From Delphinapterus leucas (taxonomy: Eukaryota; Chordata; Mammalia; Artiodactyla; Monodontidae): a DNA stretch of 64,000 bases. Of this stretch, positions 10,805-21,114 are shown piece by piece. Both the position numbers and the translations under genes were made by a program. A model generated the notes under the pieces. That model was not told the DNA's origin. It ran no database searches and worked only from the letters and a program-made list of their open reading frames with translations. The stretch is taken from assembly GCF_002288925.2 (NCBI RefSeq), contig NW_022098076.1:80704526-80768525 (forward strand), given 5' to 3'. The first letter of the stretch is position 1; every line of letters begins with the position of its first letter.

Positions 10805-11730
10805 TGAGTGCAAACCACCTGCCTTGTTATCTTTTTTTTATTAAAAAAAAGTTTTCAAACTTGCCATAAGTAAACTCCTAGTAGAAGGCAGGTCACCAAG
10901 CCATCAGCCACCTGGAAGGTACTGCTTAATTCCTAGTACATTGCATAGGGTAATGCACTTAGTAGGTGGGTCGGAAATCTTGGTTGGAAGTTTTATGGTC
11001 ATGATTAGAGATAATAATAGATCATAAAAACATATTTCCCACTTTTGCATCTCTCTTAGTCACAAGTTAGTGCTAAGAAAAGTGTGACAAACGGTGGAGG
11101 CAGGGCTCCATGGGAAGCTCCAGGCAGGCAGGGTTCTCGGTTTGTCTGGTTCCCTCCTAGATGACCAGCCTCTGCACAGTGTGGCATCAGCAGGGGATGG
11201 ATAGATACCTGTTGACTGACTGGTTTTGCAGGCAACGAGCTGGACATGACTGCTAGCCTAAAGTTAATCGTGAACCAGCACTGTGGCATCAGTGTAAACT
11301 GAAAACCAGACTCGGAAATTAGTGCTCTTAGACTCCCACCGCTTTCTTAGGCGTGATTGGATTTGGGGCACATCTCTGATTTTAGTAGCTAGGGCTCTTG
11401 ACAACAAACACATAAAATATATAGCTAGATCCTTCATCTGTTCTGCAAAGCTAATAATGCTTAGCTTACCTCAAAGGGATATTGTGTAGGATTGCTAATT
11501 AATGTCAGTAATGAGCTTTAGAGCTACTAAGGAGTCCTAAATTGATGTTAATTTTTTTTGTTAAGAATAGTTTGATTCAGATGCATTCTGACTCTTAGTG
11601 TTTAGGCATCTAATATCCTCAGAATGTCAATTCTAGTTTTTTTCTAGGTCGATCAAGTTAGGCCTTTAAGGAAATTGTAGTCTTTAGCAATGGACACATC
11701 TCTGAGGTTCTCCCATCACGTATTCTATGT
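10805..11730. other. No recognised feature
   Basis: Low-GC sequence with short A and T runs at 10830-10850. I recognise no repeat or gene. Confidence 0.4.
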
Positions 11731-11734
11731 GGAG

Positions 11735-11895
11735 AAGGGGCAGGGGTACTGGTTTGGGAGCCCAGAAACCCGCCTTTGGTTTCAGTTCTTCCATCTATCA
11801 TGGGCAACACTCAGCCTCATGGAGCTTCAGTTTCCTTATCTGTAATATAAGAGAAGTGGACAAGCTCTTTTAGTCGCTTGTAGCTTTGAAGTCCA
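11735..11895 (+). mobile_element. MIR-family SINE (MIR3-like)
   Basis: 'cttcagtttccttatctgta' is followed by 'gtggacaagctcttttagtc' and 'agctttgaagtcc', which fits the MIR3 3' half (ggactagatgatctctaagg...). Diverged. Confidence 0.5.
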
Positions 11896-11899
11896 TAAC

Positions 11900-13820
11900 C
11901 AAACTCATCTTAGCTTTCCTCTGGGCTTCCTCTGGGCTTCTCTAGTTCAGGAGAGTTTAAAATTCTTATCCATAGGAAAAAGGAAACTACTGCACAATGT
12001 TTTCAGAATCTAATATTGTGCCCTGTAACTATTAAATATTCAATATATAAAAGTATGTGTGGGTTTATTAGGCCTGGTAATTACCACCACCCGAGTTTCA
12101 TTTTCTATGCAATTCTAATGTTCCTTTGCTGTTTTGGTTAATGACATAGTAATATGGTTCATTAGTGCTCCCAATGAACAACAACAAACAAAACCATTTT
12201 CATGCGCTGAGAGGGTGTGGAGAGATTAACGAGAAAATGTAAGATGCCTATAATGATTTGAGCACAAGCACAAGCCTTGTATCGGCAGAATACTCCTTTA
12301 ATCCCATGCAGTACTACAATTTTGTTTGATACTTGGTACTGTTCATAATTAACATGTTTGAGGGAGGAAATCCTCAAATATTATTGCTCATCTAAATACC
12401 AGTACATTTTGTGCCAAGCTGAGTGGAAAGAAATACGGGTTTTGTTTCATTTACTATGTGCTTAGTCCTTTGCGGAAGGAATAAGAACATACTAAAAATT
12501 ATGGGTTTGTAAATATTTTCCATTTGTTTCCAAGAACTCCAATAAGCGATGCAATACTTCAGGTCTCAAGGAAAATTATCCACTTGAATAATATGTCCTT
12601 TGCCCCCAAATTCCATTTGCCAATTCAGTTGAGGTCAATAATTGTGATAAAAATGTTGGTACTTATTTACTAAAACTGATCACATTTAACAGAAGAGCAG
12701 GTTGGGTTTTAGTAATGCAAAATATAATCTTAAACTCCTGAAAGAATGTTATGAAGAAATGTGATAAGCCTTTTGATTTATTTAAAATTTATCCCCACCT
12801 ACTTCTAAAATGGATTTGAGGTGACTAAGTTATTAAGAAATTTGAGCTGCAGTTGAAATTCATTGTTATTGCTTTGCTGGAGGTGATTTGGTTAATGAAG
12901 GCTTAATGGTCTAAGACTCTCATTACTTGGTAAGGATTTGTAAGTTCTTTTATTGCTCCTTCATTTTTACATAGTTTTCATCAACACTGATGGTTCAGAA
13001 AATGAATGCAAGTGCTTTTGAGACCTGCAGTTTTGAGAAAGCAGATTCTAAAGCATTAGTATTGGATTTGTACACAATGAAGTATGTGCTGGGTGAATAT
13101 GGCCATGCTAGGTTATTTAAATTTTAAAAATTCAGCAAATATTTCCTAGAATGTTGATTTTTTTCCCAGGATCTTTTCTTCCCATCTTGTCATTTAAATG
13201 GTTAGGATAGTACAGAATGATAGAAGAATTATTGTATTTCATTAATTCAAACATGCACTTCTTTTTTTACATTTCAACATCTTTGAATACAGGATGCATC
13301 TTATAGTTGATAGTGTCTTACAATTGCTGTCGATCAAAAGATATAGTTTTTACTACTTGCATATAAGCAAACTTGGTTATAATGCCTATTGGGGTGAAAA
13401 AACAATGGCAGTCCCTGGAAGCTGCCGTCAACAAACTGTATGTAGACCATTTGACAAAGGACCTGAGTTTTATTTGTCTGAAAACTTTCAGTTGATAACT
13501 TGGTAACATGAAGAAAGTAACAATAACGAAGCTTTCAGAATAGATGCCAGAGGATTAGCAGAAAATCCAGAGATAGTAGTGAACTCTTTGAGAGTGTCAC
13601 ATCACCAAAACTCTATGCTGAAAATTTATTCAAAAGATTGAACTCTGAATGAGAAGGTCTTTTAGAAATATCTTAACCAATTTATCTTGCTCACATTTTA
13701 TTTCACTTATATACATATATGTGCATAAGAATGACATACAATAAATTCTTAGACCTATAAGTATAAATATCATAAGTGATGAGAAAACACTGGTTAGAGT
13801 TTAATTAGTTTTTCTTTCTT
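11900..13820. other. Long stretch without recognised features
   Basis: Almost 2 kb of AT-rich sequence in which I recognise no transposable element and no coding frame over about 70 codons. In a window this repeat-rich, such a block is either very old repeat beyond recognition or single-copy DNA. A direct repeat of 'ctctgggcttc' at 11920-11941 is the only local structure noted. Confidence 0.4.
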
Positions 13821-13830
13821 AAAAGTATAC

Positions 13831-14040
13831 ACATGGAAGCAACCTAAGTGTCCATCAACAGATGAATGGATAAAGAAGATGTGGTACATATATACAATGG
13901 AATATTACGCAGCCATAAAAAGAAACGAAATTGAGTTATTTGTAGTGAGGTGGATGGACCTAGAGACTGTCATAAAGAGCGAAGTAAGTCAGAAAGAGAA
14001 AAACAAATACCGTATGCTAACACATATATATGGAATCTAA
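13831..14040 (+). pseudogene. L1 ORF2 C-terminal remnant, open to the native stop
   Basis: The frame beginning at 13831 reads 69 codons to TAA at 14038-14040 without a break. It shows the L1 ORF2p C-terminal wording PSTDEWIKKMWYIYTMEYY and ends HIYGI. This is the far C-terminal end of the polymerase/endonuclease protein only; no endonuclease or reverse transcriptase domain is present, so it has no function by itself. The open frame supports a recent insertion. Confidence 0.85.
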
Positions 14041-14452
14041 AAAAGAAAAAAGAAGGTTCTGAAGAACGTAGGGGCAGGACAGGAATAAAGATGCAGACGT
14101 AGAGAATGGACTTGAGGACACAGGGAGAGGGAAGGGTAAGCTGGGATGAAGTGAGAGAGTGGCATGGACATATATACACTACCAAATGTAAAATAGATAG
14201 CTAGTGGGAAGCAGCCGTATAGCAGAGGGAGAGCATCTCGGTGCTTTGTGACCACCTAGAGGGGTGGGATAGGGAGGGTGGGAGGGAGATGCAAGAGGGA
14301 GGGGGTATGGGGATATATGTATATGTATAGCTGATTCACTTTGTTATACAGCAGAAACTAACACACCATTGTAACGCAATTATACTCCAATAAAGATGTT
14401 AAAAATAAATAAATAAATAAATGCTGTGTAAGTAGTTGCCAACACAGAAAAA
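13832..14452 (+). mobile_element. LINE-1 3' end, 5'-truncated, with tail and flanking duplication
   Basis: Starts in the last 70 codons of ORF2, continues through the whole cetartiodactyl-type 3' UTR ('cactttgttatacagcagaa', 'ttatactccaataaagatg') and ends in an AAAT-repeat tail at 14400-14422. Then come 25 further bases and a second A run. The 11-base AAAAGTATACA at 13821-13831 recurs at 14453-14463, marking the insertion borders. The minus strand at the left border reads TTTT/AA, the L1 endonuclease site. It is a relatively young insertion, dead on arrival through 5' truncation. Confidence 0.9.
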
Positions 14453-14463
14453 AAAAGTATACA

Positions 14464-15640
14464 AAATATAATTTATGGTGTAGTATTTTAAAATAAATAT
14501 GCTACTTTTTAATTGATTTAATCTCTATAATCAAAATAATTGGGGCCACTGATGATGGATAATTAGTCCTATATCCCAGAAGAGTCAAAAATACCTAGGA
14601 CATCCTAAATTCAGGACATCCTACATTATTGTTTCAAAGAGCCTGGTATGCTTTCAAAACACCCTACTGTTTCAGGAGCTGCCCCTTTGATTATGGGAAA
14701 AAGTGAGAACTTGGACAACACAGATGTTTCCAATTTGGAGAATGAGGAAGCCCTATGCCTGTATTTTATTCTGGTTCTTAAGGATCTTGGGAATTGGTTT
14801 TCCCCCTTCCCCCTTGTTAGCAACATATACACAGCCGTAACCTTTTATAAATTTATTTTATGCTAACCCTTGCCCTAACGTCAGTACACATAAAAAATAT
14901 CTGTAGAAATTTCTTCTTGGCTTCCTCAGGGAATTTTGGGTAAAATGTTATCAAGACTGATCTTAATGTTAGATCTTATAATAATGAAGTATCTATCCTT
15001 CTGATTTACCCTACCCCATTGTTGTGATGGGCAGATAAAAAAGTCTTATTCCTCTAGGAAATACATATCCTGTAAGTTAGAAAAAATCAAAGAAAGAAGC
15101 CACATGGAGCTATAAGAAGGAACGAACCCTACTATGGCCTGTTTTTAAACTGAGGACTTCAGTGTTCAGGTTTTGTATAAATTTTGACAGATACTATGAT
15201 CTGTGCTAGGATGTTAGGAATAGCTCTCCCAAAGTAAAATTTTTAAATTAAAAAAAAAACATCTAAAATTCTCTCACATTCAATATTATCACAACAACAC
15301 ATCCCAGCTTAACAATACCAACAACTAAAATATTTCCAGTCCTTGGCCCGTGGCCTACTTTCTTCCAGTAGCATTCTGCATATTACAATTCTAGGGCAGT
15401 AAAAGAAATGGGACAGTTCCTGAAAGTGGTTATAATGGGATTTGGCCTCTTCTCAGGGCAATCTATTGCAATTATATTCAAGTCTAATATTCAGACCATA
15501 AGGCTTGAAAATACATACCAGACTTCAGGGATTGGAGGCAGAAGTGGGGCTGCAGAATGAAAATGTATACTATAGTTTCATGGTAAGAAAACAACATTGG
15601 GAAGACAAATATTTTTCTCCTTCTCCTTCCTCTCTTTCAT
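14464..15640. other. No recognised feature
   Basis: AT-rich sequence. The overlapping frames at 14626-14866 on both strands match no protein that I know. Confidence 0.4.
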
Positions 15641-15641
15641 T

Positions 15642-16148
15642 AAGAAATTTATTTATTTAAGCAGTTATTATTTACCAGGTAGAGTCCTGGATACTTGGGA
15701 TACGTCAGTGAACAAAACAAAAATCTTCTCCCATGGAGCTTCTATTCTGTTGGAGGAAGAGGGAATAAACAATAAATATATGTCATATTATGTATTAGAA
15801 GGAGATAAATGGAAAGGAAAAAATAGAGCAGGAAAAGGCTACTGGGGGCATGGAGGGGAGCTGGTGGGAGAGAGAGTATGATGTAATTTTAAGCAGGGGA
15901 GTCAGGTGAAATTTGAGCAAAGACTTGAAGGAATGATGGAGTTGGACAGGCAAATATGAACAGAAGAGCATTCCAGGCAGAGAGAAGAGCCAGCAGAATG
16001 TTCCTGAGGCTGAAGCATGCCTGAAGTAATAGGAAAACTGTGACGAGGCAAGACCTGCATGGAGGATGCAGGGCAGAATAGCAAGTGATGAGTCCGAGAG
16101 TGAAGGGGGTCAGACCAGCCAGGACCGTGTAGGGCTCAGTGAGGTCTC
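15642..16148 (-). mobile_element. LINE L2 3' region
   Basis: Reverse-oriented L2: 'tttaccaggtagagtcctgg', 'atacttgggatacgtcagtg', 'aacaaaacaaaaatcttctc', 'ccatggagcttctattctgt', then 'gagcattccaggcagagaga' and 'aggaccgtgtagggc'. About 500 bases from the L2 3' terminus inward. Confidence 0.8.
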
Positions 16149-16169
16149 CTTTGACTGGTGCCCCAGGCA

Positions 16170-16372
16170 TGTGCCTTCTTTCTGACACCAAATACCCCAG
16201 GGTCATCTCAGACTTTGGACCTGACATTTCTGAACTTGGAATGTTCTTCCCCCAGATCACGGTGTGGTTCGCCCTTCTCTTCACACAAATCTCAACTCTA
16301 ATGCCACCTCCTCAGAGAGGCCTTTTCTCATCGCCCTAGTGTACCTCCACTTTGCTGCACTTTAGATTATGA
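16170..16372 (+). mobile_element. LINE L2 fragment, opposite orientation to its neighbour
   Basis: Plus-strand L2 wording: 'ggaatgttcttcccccagat', 'ctaatgccacctcctcagag' and 'aggccttttctcatcgccct'. This corresponds to the same part of L2 as the inner half of the preceding minus-strand copy, so the two form an imperfect inverted repeat. Confidence 0.75.
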
Positions 16373-16374
16373 AA

Positions 16375-17655
16375 TTATCATTATCAACAATAATAAAATC
16401 CATGTATTGAGCAAAAAACCCAGTGACTTCCATTTAAAGAAATCCACTCCCTCTAACAAGGGACTTATTTATATTCTTTCCCACCAAGTGGAAACCCCAA
16501 GCTGCACAGATGCTCCCTTTCAGTGATAGAGTTACAGTGGCCAAGAACTTTGGCACTGAGTGATTTTACTAAGCAAGGTAGGTCTGAGCTGACAGAGGCT
16601 ACAGAGAACAGCCCGTCTTACCCTTAGCTGAAACCATTGCAAGTTCTCTGTTTTCTGGTAGGTAATATTTCTTCTCTCATTTCCTGAAGCAGAACTCCTG
16701 TTTCCTCTGCTGGCTATCCCAGTGGTAGGTTTGGTGATAAACATGTGGCCCAAGTTATACTAACTAGAGCTGTTATTGGAGCTTTTATGCTAGAGCTGTC
16801 AGGGAACGTACTTCCTTTCTGGTGGAGCTGCCAAGTGTGTGTTGAGATTTTAGTGGCATAGTGCTTGCCATGTGGAAAAGCTTCTCTAAGAGGTAGTGAG
16901 AGAGACTGAGACCTGGTGACATCATGAGACCTCAGTCCTGCTGTGCTCAAGCCTCATGTGCGTTTGGACATTTTTGGTTGTAGAAGCCATGATGACACTG
17001 GTTTGAGTTGGGTTGCTCTCCCTCACAATAGGAAGAGTCAACGCAAGTATCATTCTAGTTTCTACTCTCTTTTTCAAAAATAGTAGTGATTCTCATTGCT
17101 CCCTAACCACTCTGGGATTAAGAGGCAATATAGCTAGGCTCTTGGTTAACAGGCCTTCCATAGGTATTAGATGAGGCCTTCTCATACACCTCACGCTGTA
17201 CACCATTGCTGGCTGGAATGCTATTTGTTTCAGTTTCTCATCCAGCAAGTGGAAACTCTTATTTTCTTCTTCAACTTATGTATCCTTAGTTCCAGTTTAA
17301 TTATTGGAAAGATTCCCCAAAGACCTTGGAAAATTAAATTAGTCCTCTATGCAAAATTTCAAGCTCAATTAAGAAGGTCCTAGAAATCCAATTCCTTCAC
17401 AGTCTCTTCTTTTCCCTAAAATATTTTTCTACTTAAGAGGGAAGTTTTCTCCACATCTCAGGGCTGTTAATGTTAATGGGCCTTTAGAAGAAGTCAAGAG
17501 GAAAAACGAGTTTCTAGGAGGATATTTCTCTTTGCTTGTTTCCCAGCATCCCATGTCATCAAGGCCACAAGGTCTATTACTCAAGAGTGTAGAGAAACAA
17601 GCCCATTGCCAAAATGGCAGTATGAAGACATTTTTCCTTGCTGATAAAAATCAGG
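16375..17655. other. No recognised feature
   Basis: About 1.3 kb without a repeat or coding frame that I can identify. Small frames on both strands (16532-16753 minus, 16714-16950 minus, 17171-17383 plus) are unremarkable. Confidence 0.4.
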
Positions 17656-17659
17656 CATA

Positions 17660-18430
17660 TCTGAAAAGCAACACTTTCCCACTTCTTGGTATATACCCAA
17701 AATAATTGAAAACAAGATCTGAAAGGGATATTTGCACACTCATGGTCATTGCGGCATTATTCACAGTAGCCAAGAGGTGGAAGTAACCCAAGTGTCTATC
17801 AACAGATAAATGGATAAAGCAATGTGGTATGTACATATAGTGGAATATCATTCCGCCTTAAAAAAAGAAGGCAATCCTATCATATACTACAACCTGGATG
17901 AACCTTGAGGACATTAGGCTAGGTGAAATAAGCCAGTCATAAAAAGAAAAATGCTGTATGATTCTACTTACATGAAGTCTCTAAAGTAGTCAAACTCATA
18001 GAGACAGAAAGTAGAATGGTGGTTGCCAGGAGCTGGGGGAGGGGAAGATGGGGGGTTGTTGGTTAATTGGCACAGAGTTTCAGTTTTGCCAGATTAAAAG
18101 TTCTAGAGATCCAATGCACAACAATATGAATGTGGTTATCACTAATTTACTGTACATTTAAAAATGGTTCAGGTGAGGGCTTCCCTGGTGGCGCAGTTGT
18201 TGAGAGTCCACCTGCCGATGCAGGGGACACGGGTTCGTGCCCCAGTCCGGGAAGATCCCACCAGCCGCGGAGCGGCTGGGCCCGTGAGCCATGGCCGGTG
18301 AGCGTGCGCGTCTGGAGCCTGTGCTCCGCAACGGGGGAGGCCACAACAGTGAGAGGCCCGCGTACCGCAAAAAAAAAAAAAAAAGGTTAAGGTGGTAAAT
18401 TTTATGTTGTGTGTTTCATAACACAGTACA
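17660..18430 (+). mobile_element. Old LINE-1 (L1MA/L1MB type) 3' end, split by a SINE
   Basis: Decayed ORF2 end ('attcacagtagccaagaggt', 'gtctatcaacagataaatgg') with many stops. It is followed by the 3' UTR ('atggtggttgccaggagctg', 'gttaattggcacagagtttc') and, after the SINE at 18177-18384, its last part ('ttttatgttgtgtgtttcat' and 'aacacagtac'). The L1 is older than the SINE it contains. Confidence 0.85.
18177..18384 (+). mobile_element. CHR SINE (cetacean tRNA-derived)
   Basis: Starts GGGCTTCCCTGGTGGCGCAG, with A-box-like and B-box-like (CGGGTTCGTGCCC) internal promoter parts, the 'cgtgagccatggcc' body and an A16 tail. Inserted into the old L1. The flanks 'ggttcaggtg' and 'ggttaaggtg' are a 10-base target duplication with one change. 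CHR elements are mobilised by L1 and are shared by whales, hippos and ruminants; this sequence form is the one common in whales. Confidence 0.93.
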
Positions 18431-18792
18431 GAAAGTTTTTTAAAAAAGGAAAGATAAAATAAAACAAACCGAGACTACCCTGGAGCACTCACGTCATTGT
18501 CTTCATGAAGCACCTGTGCCTGGGAACTCAGTGTCCCTGAGACTACGAAATCCTCTCTCAGGTGTGGAATACAGAAGCTAGAAGGTCACTCAATTACCTT
18601 TCTTTCTTGAATCTCATCCTCTCAATTTTTGCTTTGCTTGTTTTGTTGAAACACAACCATACACATTTGTTTGTATTGTCTCTGGCGGCTCTCACACTAA
18701 GTGGTGGAGTTGAGCAGTTGCAACAAAGATCAAATGACAGGCACAGCTGAAAATATTTACTATCTGGCTCTTTAAGAAAAATATTTGCTGAC
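18431..18792. other. No recognised feature
   Basis: A-rich start, then sequence without a recognisable repeat or gene. Confidence 0.4.
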
Positions 18793-19158
18793 TGTTATGG
18801 GCTGAGTTGTGTTCCCCTATAATCTGTATGTCGAAGTACTAACACTCAGTACCTCAGACTATGACTTTAAAGAGGTAAATAAGCTAAAAGAGGTCATTAG
18901 GGTGGGCCCTAATCCCATATGGCTGGTGTCCTTTTGAGAAGAGGAAATTTGGACACAGATTCAGGAGGGAAGACCACGTGAAGATACAGGGAGAAGATGG
19001 CTACTGACAAGCCAAGGGGAGAGGCCTCAGAGGAAACCAACTGTGCTGACACCTTTCTCCTGGACTTCTGGCCTCCAGAACTGTGAGAAAATAAATTTAT
19101 GTTGTTTAAGCCCCCTAGTCTGTGTACTTTGTTATGACATCCCTAGCAAACCAATACA
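18793..19158 (+). mobile_element. Solo LTR, ERVL-MaLR MLT1A type
   Basis: Complete LTR from TGTTATGGGCTGAGTTGTG to AATACA, with 'gtaaataagctaaaagaggt', 'attagggtgggccctaatcc' and 'cctccagaactgtgagaaaa' then TAAATTT near the 3' end. Flanks CTGAC and CTAAC match at 4 of 5 bases. No internal sequence. Confidence 0.88.
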
Positions 19159-19399
19159 CTAACCCACAGAAAGACCTTTGTTTTCCAATGTTTTTCCATG
19201 CCTGCTCTGTGGTTAATATTTCTTCACTCATTTTCTGATAACAGAATTGTTTCCTGTTTGTTTTGTCTTACAAGGAGACATAGTTACATCTGACCTTAAC
19301 AGAGTAGAACAGGGTAAAGGCTGAGTATATTGTGGCTATTTGATATGTTAAGATCATGATACCTAAACAGTTTAATACTTTTAAATATGTAATTGAACC

Positions 19400-19843
19400 T
19401 AGTAGTAGGTTGAATGGTGGCTTCCAAAAAGATAGGTTTAAGTTCTAATTCACAGAACAAGTGAATATGGGCTTATTTGGAAAAAGGGCATTTGCAAATG
19501 TAATTAAGTTAAGGATTTTGAGATGAGATCATCCTGGGTTATCTGTGTGGATCCTAAATCCAATGACAAGTGCTCTAATAAGAGACACTCAGAGGAGACA
19601 GTCAGAAGAAGAGGCAATGTGACCATACAATCAGTGATTTGGAGTCATGTGGCCACAAGCCAGGAACACCTGGAGCCATCACAATTTGGAAAAGCCGAGA
19701 CATGTATTCTTCTTAAGGACCTTTGGAGAGAGTACAACCCTCCTGACACCTTGATCTTAGATATCTGAGCTCCTAGATTGTAAGAGAATACGTATCTGTT
19801 GCTTTAAGCCATTTGTTATGGCAGCCATAGGAAACTAATTTAA
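19400..19843 (+). mobile_element. Solo LTR, ERVL-MaLR MLT1C/D type
   Basis: Follows the MLT1C/D consensus along its full length: 'taggttgaatggtggcttcc', 'tgtaattaagttaaggattt', 'tgagatgagatcatcctggg', 'atgtggccacaagccaggaa' and the end 'cagccataggaaactaat'. It is the second MaLR LTR in the same orientation within 0.3 kb, but a different subfamily, so a separate insertion rather than a two-LTR provirus. Confidence 0.85.
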
Positions 19844-20055
19844 GCCTTAATGACAGTCAAGGTGTGCCTCTAGATGTTGCCAATCGTAGTGCGTTCTACA
19901 TTTATTATGATCTGGGTTAAACAGGGAGACAATGTTATAGTTAAGGGATTGGTTTGGTCTTGAATTGATCTCTCCTTTGTCTGAATTCTTTTTGCATGGA
20001 TGATAAGGTCTTACATTATCAATATGCATTGCAATTTCCAAAGGGCTTTCCTATT

Positions 20056-20362
20056 TATTTATTTTCTTCCAGTTTTATTGAGATATAACTGGCATACAGC
20101 ACTGTATTAATTGAAGGTATACAGCATAATGATTTGTCTTATATGCATCATGAAGTGATTATCACAATAAGTTTAGTGAACATCAGTCATCTCATAATAG
20201 ATACAAAGTTAAAGAAATAGAAAACAAATTTTTCCTTGTGATGAGAACTCTTAGGATTTACTCTTTTAACAACTTTCATATATAACATACAGCAGTTTTA
20301 ATTATATTTATCATGTTGTACATGACACTTATAGCACTTATTTCTCCCAAAGGGCTCCCAAT
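20056..20362 (-). mobile_element. LINE-1 (L1M) 3' end
   Basis: 'ttttattgagatataactgg', 'catacagcactgtattaatt', 'gcataatgatttgtcttata' and 'gattatcacaataagtttag' are the reverse complement of the L1MA/L1MB 3' UTR. 5'-truncated and old. Confidence 0.8.
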
Positions 20363-20364
20363 TA

Positions 20365-20900
20365 TATGATTTCTCACTGAGAGTGACGCACACAGTCTCT
20401 AGGAGATAGAAAAGGGGAAGCATGATTATTACAATCCACTGATGGAAGGACTGAGGTTGGGGTTAATACTTACCCAAATGATTCAGATCCAGGCTTACTG
20501 ATTACCAATGGATGTCCTTTCAACTCCATGCAGTGCCTGTAAACCAGCATTAATGATGAGAGCAACTGACCAAGGACCTGATCTCTGGACTGCAGTGCTA
20601 TCTACTCATGTTCCCTTGATTAATCTCAAATATAGTGCTATACTTCCCATTCATTTAGGTGGGATTTTTTTCCTTATGGAAAAGCAAACATAAATGAAAA
20701 TATTTTTATAATGCAACATTTCAGACCCACAGGCCATTAAACAGAATGTTTTGTCTCTGCGAGACTAAGTGAACTGATCCATCTCTATGGCTTGGACCTC
20801 AAAAGTCCAAGGAAGTGCTGCTGTTTCACCTCTTTATATACTGTTTCACCTCTTTAACTTTATATAAAACTTTTAGATTCATTTTTATTTGAAACACAGT
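20365..20900. other. No recognised feature
   Basis: Only a local direct repeat was noted: 'ctgtttcacctcttta' occurs at about 20821 and again at about 20840. Confidence 0.45.
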
Positions 20901-20904
20901 AATA

Positions 20905-21112
20905 AACATTTTTGATATTTCTTTTGTGCACATATTTTCTCATGTAGCTTTCATGATAATTCTACAGGTAAGCACTGATATTCCTTTGAATGAAAAAAAT
21001 GGAGGCTTAGAAAGGTTAAGTCACTTTTTCAGGGTCACAAAGCTGCAAGTGTTAGAGCCAGGATCCAAAGCCCAGTTCATTTGATTCCAGAGCCCGTGGT
21101 AATAAGCTTCTT
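20905..21112 (-). mobile_element. MIR SINE
   Basis: Reverse MIR: 'gtagctttcatgataattct', 'ggaggcttagaaaggttaag', 'tcagggtcacaaagctgcaa', 'gtgttagagccaggatccaa' and 'attccagagcccgtggtaat'. Confidence 0.85.
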
Positions 21113-21114
21113 GC

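Noticed and set aside
14037..14255. Minus frames over an L1 3' UTR, with near-identical frames at 59533-59815
   Set aside because: The similar peptides come from two copies of the same L1 3' UTR read antisense, not from a conserved gene.
18190..18245. tRNA-like A and B boxes
   Set aside because: They belong to the tRNA-derived head of a CHR SINE; there is no cloverleaf or separate tRNA gene.
18793..19843. Possible two-LTR endogenous retrovirus
   Set aside because: The two LTRs are of different MLT1 subfamilies and no internal retroviral sequence lies between them.
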